Below, piece by piece: positions 7,932 through 15,802 of a stretch of DNA of 33,063 nucleotides (the first letter of the stretch is position 1; every line of letters begins with the position of its first letter). The notes under the pieces were generated by a model. That model saw only the letters and a list, made by a program, of their open reading frames with translations, made no database searches and was not told the origin of the DNA. The stretch comes from an uncultured Marinobacterium sp. (GTDB lineage Bacteria > Pseudomonadota > Gammaproteobacteria > Pseudomonadales > Balneatricaceae): NCBI GenBank assembly GCA_947501565.1, contig CANMWJ010000030.1, positions 1 through 33,063 of the forward strand. Direction: 5' to 3'. A program made the position numbers and the translations under genes.

Positions 7932-8704
7932 GTTTCTCTGTCAAACATCTCAATCTCGGTGTCGGGCGCAAGACGTTGCTCAGCAACGTCAGTTTCAGTA
8001 TTGCTCCGGGCGAGCTGGTGGTGGTTTTGGGGCCGAATGGTGCGGGCAAGTCATCCCTGCTTAAGGTGATGTCCGGCGAGCACGGCTTCTACGAGGGTGA
8101 CCTGCAGATCAACGGTCGCGCTTATGCGGAATGGGGCAGCGACGAGATCGCCCGCATGGTGGGTGTGCTGCCGCAGTCCTCTCTGCTGACCTTCCCCTTT
8201 TCTGTGGCCGAAGTGGTGATGCTGGGGCGCCTGCCACACAGCACCGGTCGGGCGCGGGATCTGGAAATTGTGCATCAGGCGATCGACAGGGTGGATGTGT
8301 CCCATCTGACGAACGCCTCCTATCCATCGCTTTCGGGTGGGGAAAAACAGCGCGTGCAGCTGGCCCGCGTATTGGCTCAGATCTGGGAGGAGACCGGCCC
8401 GGGCGAGCGTTATCTGTTGCTCGACGAACCCACTTCCGCGCTGGACGTGGCGCACCAGCAGCTGACTCTGCAGCTGGCGCGTGAACTGGCCGGGCAGGGG
8501 GTTGGCGTGATGGCGATCCTGCACGATCTCAATCTGGCAGCGCAGTACGCCGATCGCATTGTGATGTTGCAGCAGGGCGAGGTTGCTGCTCAAGGAACGG
8601 TAGGCGAGGTGCTGGAACCGGACCTGATCCGTCACCTGTTTGCCATCGATGTCTCGATCATGCCCCACCCGGTATCGCAACGGCCGATGGTGGTCACACT
8701 CTGA
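7928..8704 (+). CDS. hmuV: Heme ABC importer ATPase HmuV
   Basis: A 258-residue ABC ATPase. Walker A is GPNGAGKSS (residues 35-43), the signature LSGGEKQRVQLAR (135-147), Walker B YLLLDE (162-167), and the switch His is in LHD at 199. Length and sequence fit HmuV/BhuV. The start overlaps the hmuU stop by four bases. It is the last gene before a terminator-like hairpin, so it probably closes the core heme-uptake operon. Confidence 0.95.
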   Translation: MSFSVKHLNLGVGRKTLLSNVSFSIAPGELVVVLGPNGAGKSSLLKVMSGEHGFYEGDLQINGRAYAEWGSDEIARMVGVLPQSSLLTFPFSVAEVVMLGRLPHSTGRARDLEIVHQAIDRVDVSHLTNASYPSLSGGEKQRVQLARVLAQIWEETGPGERYLLLDEPTSALDVAHQQLTLQLARELAGQGVGVMAILHDLNLAAQYADRIVMLQQGEVAAQGTVGEVLEPDLIRHLFAIDVSIMPHPVSQRPMVVTL

Positions 8705-8729
8705 GCCTTCGCTCAGTTACTTCTACCCA

Positions 8730-8757
8730 ACGCCCGAATCCTTCGGGCGTCTTTCTT
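8730..8757 (+). terminator. Terminator-like hairpin after hmuV
   Basis: ACGCCCGAA (8730-8738) pairs perfectly with TTCGGGCGT (8742-8750) around a three-base loop and is followed by the T-rich CTTTCTT. It separates hmuV from the next gene, whose own ribosome site (AGGGAG) begins only about ten bases later. Without an obvious promoter in between, the next genes may depend on read-through. Confidence 0.8.
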
Positions 8758-8772
8758 TAGGGAGTCTTAGTT

Positions 8773-9366
8773 ATGGAATTCATACGTAATCTGTCACCGG
8801 TAGCCACTGTGGCCAGCGCAGGCGTAATTGGGATTGGTACCGGGGTGGCGCTTGGGGTCAGCCTGGGCAACCTGCCCGTGTGGCTGGCGCTCTGCAGTGG
8901 TGTGGGAGCTGCCATCGGAGGTGGTTTGTTGATTGAGCATCGATGGAACCGGGTAATCTTCATGGCGTTACTGATCGCGTTCAGTTCGATGATGGCGGTG
9001 ACCGTCACTCATGCCGACAGCGGCCGTGTGATCCATGTGAAACTGAAGCTGGAGGAGGGGGCTGAGTTCAGCCAGGACTGGCCGGTGTTCGTCTATGCCT
9101 CAGTGCCGGGCAGCAAACTGCCGCTAAGCTCGGATCGCATCCTGCTGAGTGAATTACCGACCTCCGTAACGCTGACCGAAGCGATGTACGTACTGCCCAC
9201 CATGACGATGAAGGATCACAACACATTGGTGGTGACCGCCAAGGTCTCCTCCAGCGCGGACGTACACAAGCCGGGTCCCGAAGACAGCTACAGTCTGAGT
9301 CCGGAGCTGACCTTTACCGGGCCGGATCGGCGGGTGGTTGAGCTGACGGTGAAGGCGGCGCGATGA
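8773..9366 (+). CDS. Membrane-anchored protein with CcmI/CycH C-terminal-like module
   Basis: A 197-residue protein of no established function. Three hydrophobic segments (about residues 10-32, 35-54 and 60-80) precede a beta-rich, probably periplasmic domain. That domain resembles the C-terminal module of the cytochrome c maturation protein CcmI/CycH: WPVFVYASVPGSKLPLSSDR (103-122), SELPTSVTLTEAMYVLPTMT (126-145) and VVTAKVSSSADVHKPGPEDS (153-172) line up with the familiar VFVfAra.g..PLAv.R, LPvt.tLdd.maM.P and AriSksG...p.pGD pattern. The TPR part of CcmI is absent. It starts at an ATG after AGGGAG and overlaps the following ABC transporter gene by ATGA. A role in handling heme or apocytochromes is inferred only from this resemblance and location. 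Confidence 0.75.
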   Translation: MEFIRNLSPVATVASAGVIGIGTGVALGVSLGNLPVWLALCSGVGAAIGGGLLIEHRWNRVIFMALLIAFSSMMAVTVTHADSGRVIHVKLKLEEGAEFSQDWPVFVYASVPGSKLPLSSDRILLSELPTSVTLTEAMYVLPTMTMKDHNTLVVTAKVSSSADVHKPGPEDSYSLSPELTFTGPDRRVVELTVKAAR

Positions 9367-11180
9367 ACAGCAAGGTTGACCCCGCTCTCACATCGGCTGA
9401 CAGCGCACCGCAGTACAGCTGGGCCTATATCCGCCGCATCGCCCTGGAGCATAAACCGGATCTGATCGCTGCCAACCTGATCGCCATATTCGCCGCGCTG
9501 GCCCTGGTGCCGTTGCCGTTGTTGATGCCGCTGTTGGTGGACGAGGTGTTGCTGGATCAGCCCGGCCCGATGGTGGCGCTGGTCGATCAACTAACGCCGG
9601 AAGCCTGGCACGGACCTCTGCTCTATGTGGGGATGGTGTTGTTGATGACGGTGGTATTGCGGATCGTGGCACTGCTGTTGAATGTCTGGCAGGCGCGTAA
9701 GTTTACGCTGATCGCCAAAGAGGTCACCTTCCGGATGCGCAGCGGCATGCTGAACCACCTGCAGCGGATCTCCATGGCTGAGTATGAAAGCCTCGGCAGC
9801 GGCGGTGTAAATGCCCACTTCGTCACTGACCTGGATACGGTGGACAACTTTATCGGCAGTACGGTGAGCCGCTTGCTGGTGGCGGTGCTGTCGGTGATCG
9901 GTACCGCGCTGATCCTGCTGTGGATGCATTGGCAGCTGGCGCTGTTCATCCTGCTGATGAACCCGCTGGTGATCTACGCGACCCGTATCGTTGGCAAGCG
10001 CGTGAAACAGCTGAAGGGCAGGGAGAACAAGTCCTACGAGTTGTTTCAGGGCTTGTTGACAGAAACCCTGGAGGGGATTCAGCAACTGCGCGCGGCCAAT
10101 CGCGAGAAACACTACCTCAAGCAACTGCGCGCGAGCGCCGGGCGGGTGCGCGACGATGCCGCCGCCTTTGCCTGGAAAAGCGATGCCGCCTCGCGGTTCA
10201 GCTTCACCCTGTTCCTGTTGGGCTTCGAGCTGTTCCGCGCTGTGGCGATGCTGATGGTGGTGTTCTCCGACCTCAGTGTCGGTCAGATGATGGCGGTGTT
10301 TGGTTATCTCTGGTTCATGATGGGGCCGGTGCAGGAGATTCTGGGTATCCAGTACAGCTGGTACGGTGCCAAAGCGGCGCTAGTGCGCATCAACAGGTTG
10401 ATGGCGCTCAAGCAGGAGCCGCACTTTCCGGCGCAGGAGGACCCGTTCTGCGATAAAAACACGGTGGCGATTGAGCTGAGTGATATCCACTTCGCCTATC
10501 AGCCCGAGAAACCGATCCTCAACGGCATCTCTCTGAAGATCCCCGCAGGCCAGACCGTGGCTCTGGTCGGTGCCAGTGGCGGTGGCAAATCAACGCTGGT
10601 GCAGGTGTTACTGGGCCTGTACCCGATCAGCCAGGGACGGGTTGCTTATGATGGCGTGACGGTGGAGAAGATCGGTTACGAGGGGGTGCGGGAGCATGTC
10701 GCCACCGTGCTGCAGCACCCAATCCTGTTCAACGGCACCATCCGCAGCAACCTGTGCATGGGGCGCGAGTACGATGAAACCGCACTCTGGCAGTCGCTGG
10801 AGATCGCACAGCTGGCTGATTTCGTCTCTGATCTGGAACAGCAACTGGATACGGCGGTGGGGCGCAGCGGTGTGCGTTTGTCCGGTGGACAGCGGCAACG
10901 GCTGGCGATCGCCCGCATGGTGCTGTCCGATCCCAAGGTGGTGATTCTGGACGAAGCGACCTCCGCGCTGGATATGGAGACCGAACAGAAGCTGCACAAT
11001 GCCCTGGCGACGTTCCTGAAAGGACGTACCACGCTGATTGTGGCGCACCGCCTCAGCGCGGTGAAACAAGCCGATCACGTCTACGTATTCGATGGCGGTT
11101 ATATCGCCGAGCAGGGCAGTCACGAAGCGCTGATCGGCGCGGATGGGTACTACGCCTCACTGTATGGAAGGGCGGTGTAG
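9363..11180 (+). CDS. ABC exporter half-transporter (TM domain fused to ATPase)
   Basis: A 605-residue type IV (MsbA-like) ABC exporter. Six hydrophobic segments lie in residues 35-330. The nucleotide-binding domain has Walker A GASGGGKST (403-411), signature LSGGQRQR (506-513), Walker B VVILDE (526-531), and the H-loop AHRLS. It would function as a homodimer in the inner membrane. The substrate is unknown; lipid, peptide, siderophore or heme-related cargo are all possible. It is translationally coupled (ATGA) to the preceding CcmI-like gene, so the two probably work together. No MFP or TolC-type partner lies next to it. Confidence 0.88.
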   Translation: MNSKVDPALTSADSAPQYSWAYIRRIALEHKPDLIAANLIAIFAALALVPLPLLMPLLVDEVLLDQPGPMVALVDQLTPEAWHGPLLYVGMVLLMTVVLRIVALLLNVWQARKFTLIAKEVTFRMRSGMLNHLQRISMAEYESLGSGGVNAHFVTDLDTVDNFIGSTVSRLLVAVLSVIGTALILLWMHWQLALFILLMNPLVIYATRIVGKRVKQLKGRENKSYELFQGLLTETLEGIQQLRAANREKHYLKQLRASAGRVRDDAAAFAWKSDAASRFSFTLFLLGFELFRAVAMLMVVFSDLSVGQMMAVFGYLWFMMGPVQEILGIQYSWYGAKAALVRINRLMALKQEPHFPAQEDPFCDKNTVAIELSDIHFAYQPEKPILNGISLKIPAGQTVALVGASGGGKSTLVQVLLGLYPISQGRVAYDGVTVEKIGYEGVREHVATVLQHPILFNGTIRSNLCMGREYDETALWQSLEIAQLADFVSDLEQQLDTAVGRSGVRLSGGQRQRLAIARMVLSDPKVVILDEATSALDMETEQKLHNALATFLKGRTTLIVAHRLSAVKQADHVYVFDGGYIAEQGSHEALIGADGYYASLYGRAV

Positions 11181-11190
11181 AGCGTAAACA

Positions 11191-11218
11191 ACCGGCCTCA
11201 ATGAGAATTGCGGCCGGT
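11191..11218. terminator. Hairpin between convergent exporter and flavodoxin genes
   Basis: ACCGGCC (11191-11197) pairs with GGCCGGT (11212-11218). An inner CAAT/ATTG extension after one mismatch closes a GAGA loop. It sits between two convergent genes and probably ends both, although neither side has a strong T-tract. Confidence 0.55.
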
Positions 11219-11244
11219 GATTGGGAGGAGTCTGGGTTGCAGAG

Positions 11245-11760
11245 TCAGGCCGCAGCGGCAAACTCGGCGCTGATCATCTCACACCAGCTTGTTACCCGTG
11301 CGTCGGTCAGCTCGCGTTGGGTGTCTTCGTCTAGCGCGAGACCGACAAAGTGTTTTTTGTCCGCAGTGAGGGCGAGAGAGCCGTCGAACTCGTAACCGTC
11401 TACCGGCCAGTGTCCGATCACCGTAGCGCCGCGCGCGACTACTTTGTCGTGCAGCATCCCCATCGCATGGACAGACCACTTCGCATAGCCCAGCTGATCG
11501 CCAAGGCCGATATAGGCGGTGACTTTGCCGGTAAAGTCGTAGTTGTCGAGCTCATCCCAGATCTCCTCCCAATCTTCCTGAACTTCACCGTAATCCCAGG
11601 TGGGGATTGCAAAGATAATGCGGTCGAAGGCGTCGATTATCTCCAGGCCTACGTCTTTTACGTCGAACAGTTCGATCTCCTCTGCGCCCAGATGTTGCTG
11701 CACTTTGACTGCGATGTCGGAGGTATTGCCGGTGGTGGAGCCGTAGATGATTGCGATCAT
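11245..11760 (-). CDS. fldA: Long-chain flavodoxin
   Basis: A 171-residue flavodoxin, an FMN electron carrier that replaces ferredoxin when iron is scarce. The N-terminal YGSTTGNT (residues 6-13) is the FMN phosphate-binding loop. PTWDYGEVQEDWEE supplies the first isoalloxazine loop, and GLGDQLGYAKW the second. The 20-residue insertion in the last third marks the long-chain FldA type. The Fur-like dyad upstream fits iron-limited induction. It is transcribed divergently from the TonB2-type operon. Confidence 0.93.
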   Translation of the reverse strand: MIAIIYGSTTGNTSDIAVKVQQHLGAEEIELFDVKDVGLEIIDAFDRIIFAIPTWDYGEVQEDWEEIWDELDNYDFTGKVTAYIGLGDQLGYAKWSVHAMGMLHDKVVARGATVIGHWPVDGYEFDGSLALTADKKHFVGLALDEDTQRELTDARVTSWCEMISAEFAAAA

Positions 11761-11867
11761 GTTGTTGTACCTGATGAACTGCAGGTGGATCTCACGGGCT
11801 GCGTGGCGGTTGGCTTCGCTGGTGGGGGAGGTCTGCGCTGCTGAATGTATTGTTGTAAATGAGATTG

Positions 11868-11890
11868 AAATCGAGAATTGTTCTCATGTA
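11868..11890 (-). promoter_or_regulatory. Fur-like operator upstream of flavodoxin gene
   Basis: The perfect dyad GAGAA-TTG-TTCTC (11873-11885), flanked by ATC and ATG, matches the common Fur half-site form GAGAAT/ATTCTC. It lies about 110 bp ahead of the flavodoxin start codon. The flavodoxin -35/-10 cannot be fixed with confidence; a TTGAAG/TATTAC-like pair on the minus strand just upstream is one option. Confidence 0.6.
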
Positions 11891-11995
11891 ATATTCGCAA
11901 CTTGCTTATCGCTTCAAGACTCTTTTGTCGGTTGGCCTCTCTGCCGGGCTCTCAGCTACCGGTACTCCGTCGCTGTGTAAGAAATGTAAAGACGA

Positions 11996-12038
11996 TTGAT
12001 GCGGGTTGAGCATATTTTAATAATCATTCTCATTTTTA
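11996..12038 (+). promoter_or_regulatory. Fur-box promoter of the TonB2-type operon
   Basis: A -35-like TTGATG (11996-12001) and -10-like TAATAA (12018-12023) are 16 nt apart. The sequence at 12018-12038, read on the minus strand, contains AAATGAGAATGATTATTA, a near-canonical Fur box over the -10 and start site. The operon should be iron-repressed together with hemP and the sRNAs. Confidence 0.72.
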
Positions 12039-12059
12039 TTATTGTTGCCGAAGCGCCTT

Positions 12060-12830
12060 ATGAAACTACTGACCAAAACTTTTTTGGCGGCGAGTATGCT
12101 CAGCCTCTCTGCTGTTGTGCCGACTCCCTTGTTGGCCAATACGCTTTCCAGCGGTGAAAAGCAGGTAAGCGCCAGCCACAAGGCAGCGCAAAAATCGCAG
12201 CAGCGTATCGATAAACTGGACGCAGCAAGCCGCGAAGCGCGCGCCGAGTACCTCAACAATGAGCGTCTGGCGGATGTGACTGAGGCCTATAACCGTCAGA
12301 TCCGTCTGCTGGTTGAATCCCAGGAGCGTGAGCTGGCCGACCTTGAAGGACAGTTGGCGTCTATCGAGGAGACCGACCAGGCGGTGCTGCCGATGCTTAA
12401 CCGCATGGTGGAAACCCTGCATAGGTTTGTGGCGGCCGATCAGCCGTTTCTGGCTGAGGAGCGTGATAAGCGCCTGCGAAAACTGGACGCACTGCTGCTG
12501 CGCGCCGATGTCAGCGTGGCGGAGAAATACCGACAGATTCTTGAAGCCTACATGGTGGAGGTGCAGTACGGCCGTACCTTCGAAGCCTACAGCGGCCGAC
12601 TGGCACAGGATGGCAGCAACCGTCAGGTGAACTTCCTGCGTCTGGGCCGCACTGCGCTCTACTACCAGACCTTGGGTGGTCAGGAGAGTGGTCTCTGGCA
12701 ACCCGCCCTGCAGCGCTGGCAGGTGCTCAGCGAAGAGCAGAACCTGACCTTGCGCAAGGCGATTCAGATCGCCCAGCAACAGCAGGTACCAAGCCTGCTT
12801 GATCTGCCGCTGCCTGATCTGGAGTCCTGA
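12060..12830 (+). CDS. DUF3450-family periplasmic protein of the TonB2-type cluster
   Basis: A 256-residue secreted coiled-coil protein of the DUF3450 family, which regularly precedes ttpC-exbB-exbD-tonB. The signal peptide is residues 1-26 (MKLLTKTFLAASMLSLSAVV and following, ending PLLA). Long charged helices follow, such as EYLNNERLADVTEAYNRQIR. The ATG at 12060 was preferred to the in-frame TTG at 12042, because the ATG starts directly with a good signal peptide, whereas the TTG lies too close to the Fur box and predicted transcription start. The ribosome site is weak. Its stop overlaps the next start (TGATG). The molecular role of DUF3450 is not known; a periplasmic structural part of the TonB complex is a reasonable guess. 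Confidence 0.85.
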   Translation: MKLLTKTFLAASMLSLSAVVPTPLLANTLSSGEKQVSASHKAAQKSQQRIDKLDAASREARAEYLNNERLADVTEAYNRQIRLLVESQERELADLEGQLASIEETDQAVLPMLNRMVETLHRFVAADQPFLAEERDKRLRKLDALLLRADVSVAEKYRQILEAYMVEVQYGRTFEAYSGRLAQDGSNRQVNFLRLGRTALYYQTLGGQESGLWQPALQRWQVLSEEQNLTLRKAIQIAQQQQVPSLLDLPLPDLES

Positions 12831-14194
12831 TGATGCTGAAACAACTACTGATCCTATCGTTGATCACCGTCGTGGCCGGTGTGGCTCATGCAGCCGATAA
12901 AACGCCCGCGTCCCTGGACAGCCTGCTGAAGGAAGTGCGTCAGTTCAGCGCCGAGGATCGTGCCCTGAACAAGAAACGCGAAGCGCTTTTTAACAGTGAC
13001 CTGCAGGCGCAGAAGTCACTGCTGATAAAAAGCCAGCAGCGTCTGGCTGCGGCCGAGGCGGAGCAGGAGCGCCTGAAAAACGCCTTTGACGCCAACGACC
13101 TGAAACTGGCTGAGATGGAAGCGCTGATTCAGCAGCGTGCCGGTCAACTGGGGGGGGTGTTTGGTGTCGCCAAAGAGGAAGCGGGCGAGCTGCAGTCACT
13201 GCTGCAGGACAGCCTGGCGAGTGCTGAGAATCCCGGCCGCAGCGAGCAGTTGGCGTTTGCCGGTTCCAAGCGGGTACCCACGCTGCATGAGCTGGAGACC
13301 CTCTGGTACCAACTGCAGCTGGAGATGACCGAATCCGGCAAGATCAGCCAGTTCAACGCGCCGGTGGTAGCGGTAGATGGCAGCAGCAGTGAACAAGAGG
13401 TGCTACGCATCGGTCTGTTTGGCGCCGCCACCGCGCAGGGCGAGTACCTGAACTGGGATATGCAGCAACAAGCGCTGACCGTGTTGCCGACCCAGCCGGA
13501 TGGCAGTGCAGCACAGCTCAACGCTTACCGTAACGGCAGCAACAACGAAGTGACCATCGATCCGACCCGAGGCCAGCTGTTCCTGCTGCTGGACCGCGAG
13601 CCCAAACTGCTTGAGCGTATCCATCAGGGCGGCGAAGTGGGTTACCTGATCCTCGGTCTGGGCGCGCTGGGTCTGCTGGTTGCGCTGCTGCAGATGCTCG
13701 GCATGGTGTTCAGCGAGCTGAAGGTGCGTGCCCAGCTGCGTCGTGCCGACAAACTGAGCCTGCGCAACGCGCTGGGCCGTGTGCTGCTGACGGTGAAGGA
13801 TGAAAGCCTGAGCGCCGAACAGCGCGAGCTGAAGGTGGATGAGGCGATTCTGCAGGAGCTGCCACGCATCGAGCGGGGCCAGAGTTTCGTCAAACTGCTG
13901 TCGGCGGTGGCGCCGCTGCTGGGTCTGCTCGGTACGGTGATCGGTATGATCGAAACCTTCCAGAGCATCACCCTGTTCGGTACCAGCGATCCGAAACTGA
14001 TGGCCGGTGGTATCTCGCAAGCGTTGATGACCACAGTACTGGGGCTGGTGGTGGCGATTCCGCTGCTGTTCTGTCATAGCTACCTGGCTGCGCGTGGCCG
14101 TCGCCTGACACAGATCCTGCAGGAGAAGAGCCTCGGCCTGCTGGCCGAAGCGCCGCAAGCCAACCGTGAAGAGATCTTTGAGCGTGCTGCCTGA
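12830..14194 (+). CDS. ttpC: TtpC-like protein: periplasmic coiled-coil plus ExbB/TolQ domain
   Basis: A 454-residue protein with the architecture of Vibrio TtpC, an extra component required by TonB2 systems. Residues 1-21 form a signal peptide. Residues 25-130 are highly charged and likely coiled coil, and about 150-265 form a globular periplasmic region. The first membrane helix is near 270-294. A MotA/TolQ/ExbB domain follows, with VAPLLGLLGTVIGMIETFQS (360-379) and LMTTVLGLVVAIPLLFCHSY (399-418). An alternative ATG lies one codon downstream. It is coupled to the DUF3450 gene by TGATG, and its end overlaps the exbB start. Confidence 0.9.
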   Translation: MMLKQLLILSLITVVAGVAHAADKTPASLDSLLKEVRQFSAEDRALNKKREALFNSDLQAQKSLLIKSQQRLAAAEAEQERLKNAFDANDLKLAEMEALIQQRAGQLGGVFGVAKEEAGELQSLLQDSLASAENPGRSEQLAFAGSKRVPTLHELETLWYQLQLEMTESGKISQFNAPVVAVDGSSSEQEVLRIGLFGAATAQGEYLNWDMQQQALTVLPTQPDGSAAQLNAYRNGSNNEVTIDPTRGQLFLLLDREPKLLERIHQGGEVGYLILGLGALGLLVALLQMLGMVFSELKVRAQLRRADKLSLRNALGRVLLTVKDESLSAEQRELKVDEAILQELPRIERGQSFVKLLSAVAPLLGLLGTVIGMIETFQSITLFGTSDPKLMAGGISQALMTTVLGLVVAIPLLFCHSYLAARGRRLTQILQEKSLGLLAEAPQANREEIFERAA

Positions 14195-14747
14195 ACTTCC
14201 CTCCCTGCATGACTGGCTGTTTGCGCTGGGGCAGTTCTTCCAGACCGGCGGTTGGGTGCTGTACGTCATTCTGGCGGTGGCCTTTCTGATGTTTGCGCTC
14301 ATTCTGGAGCGCATCATCTACCGTCTGATCAGCTATCCGGGGCAGAAGAAACGCACCCTGGTCGCGTTGCGCGGCGAGCCGCTGGCGGTGAAACGCCTGA
14401 GCCTGCTGTGCGAGCTGGATCTGGCGCTGAAAAACCAGTTCGCCCTGATCAAAAATCTGATCACCCTCTGCCCGCTGGTCGGGCTGCTGGGTACGGTGAC
14501 CGGCATGATCCAGGTGTTCGACGGCCTGGCCCTTTACGGTACCGGCAATCCCCGTTTGATGGCGGCGGGGGTTGCCAGTGCCACCTTCCCGACAATGACC
14601 GGCATGGCGGTAGCCGTGGCGGGATTACTGTTTCATAACCGGCTGTCGCGCTGGTCCGAAAGTGAGCGTCAGAAGCTGCGACTGCTGCTGACCGAAAGCC
14701 CGGACCCAACACCGACACAGAACAGCCGGCTGCAAGGAGTTCACTGA
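14184..14747 (+). CDS. exbB: ExbB-type proton channel subunit
   Basis: An ExbB/TolQ-family protein, about 187 residues, with three membrane helices: WVLYVILAVAFLMFALILER, then ITLCPLVGLLGTVTGMIQVF, then a third near FPTMTGMAVAVAGLLFHNRL. It is the short ExbB2 type. No ATG is available. The GTG at 14184, preceded by GAAGAG at about ten bases, was chosen over GTG 14166, which lacks a ribosome site; both overlap the end of ttpC. With ExbD it should form the inner-membrane channel that converts proton flow into TonB motion. Confidence 0.9.
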   Translation: MLPELPSLHDWLFALGQFFQTGGWVLYVILAVAFLMFALILERIIYRLISYPGQKKRTLVALRGEPLAVKRLSLLCELDLALKNQFALIKNLITLCPLVGLLGTVTGMIQVFDGLALYGTGNPRLMAAGVASATFPTMTGMAVAVAGLLFHNRLSRWSESERQKLRLLLTESPDPTPTQNSRLQGVH

Positions 14748-15157
14748 TGCGTCAGCGTCTCAATCTATCGCAACAGCAGGAAGATGCTGAGATCAACATG
14801 ACCCCCATGCTGGATGTGGTGTTCATCATGCTGATCTTTTTTATTGTTTCCACCTCCTTCGTCCGTGAATCCGGCATCGACGTCAATCGCCCAAGCGCGG
14901 ACAGCGCCGATTCACAGAGTAAAACCGCCGTGCTGGTGGCGATCTCCGCCGATGATGAGATCTGGCTGGACCGTAAACCGCTGGATTTGCGCATGGTGCG
15001 TCCGGCGATCGAGCGACTGCGCAGCGAGCAGGCGGAGATCAATGTGGTGGTGCAGGCGGATGAGAAATCCAGCACCGGTCAGCTGGTCAGCGTGATCGAC
15101 CAGCTGCGTCTGGCGAAGGTGCAGTACACCGTCGCGACTAAGGCGGGCGGCGAGTAA
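14747..15157 (+). CDS. exbD: ExbD-type energy transducer subunit
   Basis: A 136-residue ExbD/TolR-family protein with one N-terminal membrane helix and a periplasmic domain. The motif INMTPMLDVVFIMLIFF (residues 16-32) carries Asp23, equivalent to the essential proton-bearing Asp of ExbD. The C-terminal domain (residues 55-135) has the usual alternating beta/alpha pattern. The start overlaps the exbB stop, and the stop overlaps the tonB start (TAATG). Confidence 0.95.
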   Translation: MRQRLNLSQQQEDAEINMTPMLDVVFIMLIFFIVSTSFVRESGIDVNRPSADSADSQSKTAVLVAISADDEIWLDRKPLDLRMVRPAIERLRSEQAEINVVVQADEKSSTGQLVSVIDQLRLAKVQYTVATKAGGE

Positions 15158-15801
15158 TGGTACGCCTGCTGATCTCTGCCCCGCTGGCGGCGTGCCTGGC
15201 GTTGCTGCTGTTTTACGGCCTGGCCATGCTCACCAGCATGGGCGATCGCCTGGTGTCGGACAAACAGCTGACGCCCAGTCTCGACTTCCTGATGGTCCGT
15301 CAGGAATCCGATGTGGAGCTGCGTAAACGGCAGTTGCCGCCGGAACCGGAGGAGGTGGTGCAGCAACAGCAGCCGGAGATTCCCCAGCTGCAACCGCAGC
15401 AGACCCAGAATGTCAGCTTCAACCTGCCTAACGTGACCGTACCGGATATCAGCATGGGGATGCAGGTAAGCCTGTCGCCAACCCTGAACAACCTGTCGAT
15501 GCCCGCGCCAAGCATCAGCATCGACACCAATCCCACCGTACTCAGCCAGGTGCCGCCGCGCTATCCACAGCGCGCCCTGCGTCGCCGCCAGGAGGGGCGC
15601 GTGGTGGTGGAGTTCGTGATCAACGAGATGGGCGGGGTGAAACCCGGCACAGTGGTGGTCGTGGAATCCAGCCCACCGGGGGTGTTCGATAAAGCCGTGC
15701 TGCGAGCAATTCAGCGCTGGCGCTTCAAAACCCGCGTAGTGGACGGTCAGCCGGTATCGTTCAAGGCGCGTCAGGAACTGGAATTCAAACTGGAGAGGTA
15801 G
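15157..15801 (+). CDS. tonB: TonB2-type energy transducer
   Basis: A 214-residue TonB. One membrane helix lies at residues 6-27, followed by a short Pro/Gln-rich periplasmic linker (about 50-90). The TonB C-terminal domain (about 125-214) carries PPRYPQRALRRRQEGRVVVE, ESSPPGVFDKAVLRAIQRWR and the final FELK-like strand. The membrane helix lacks the His that is critical in E. coli TonB, and the protein is short; both fit TonB2 proteins that work with TtpC. It should contact the TonB box of the receptor at 2888. Confidence 0.93.
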   Translation: MVRLLISAPLAACLALLLFYGLAMLTSMGDRLVSDKQLTPSLDFLMVRQESDVELRKRQLPPEPEEVVQQQQPEIPQLQPQQTQNVSFNLPNVTVPDISMGMQVSLSPTLNNLSMPAPSISIDTNPTVLSQVPPRYPQRALRRRQEGRVVVEFVINEMGGVKPGTVVVVESSPPGVFDKAVLRAIQRWRFKTRVVDGQPVSFKARQELEFKLER

Positions 15802-15802
15802 G

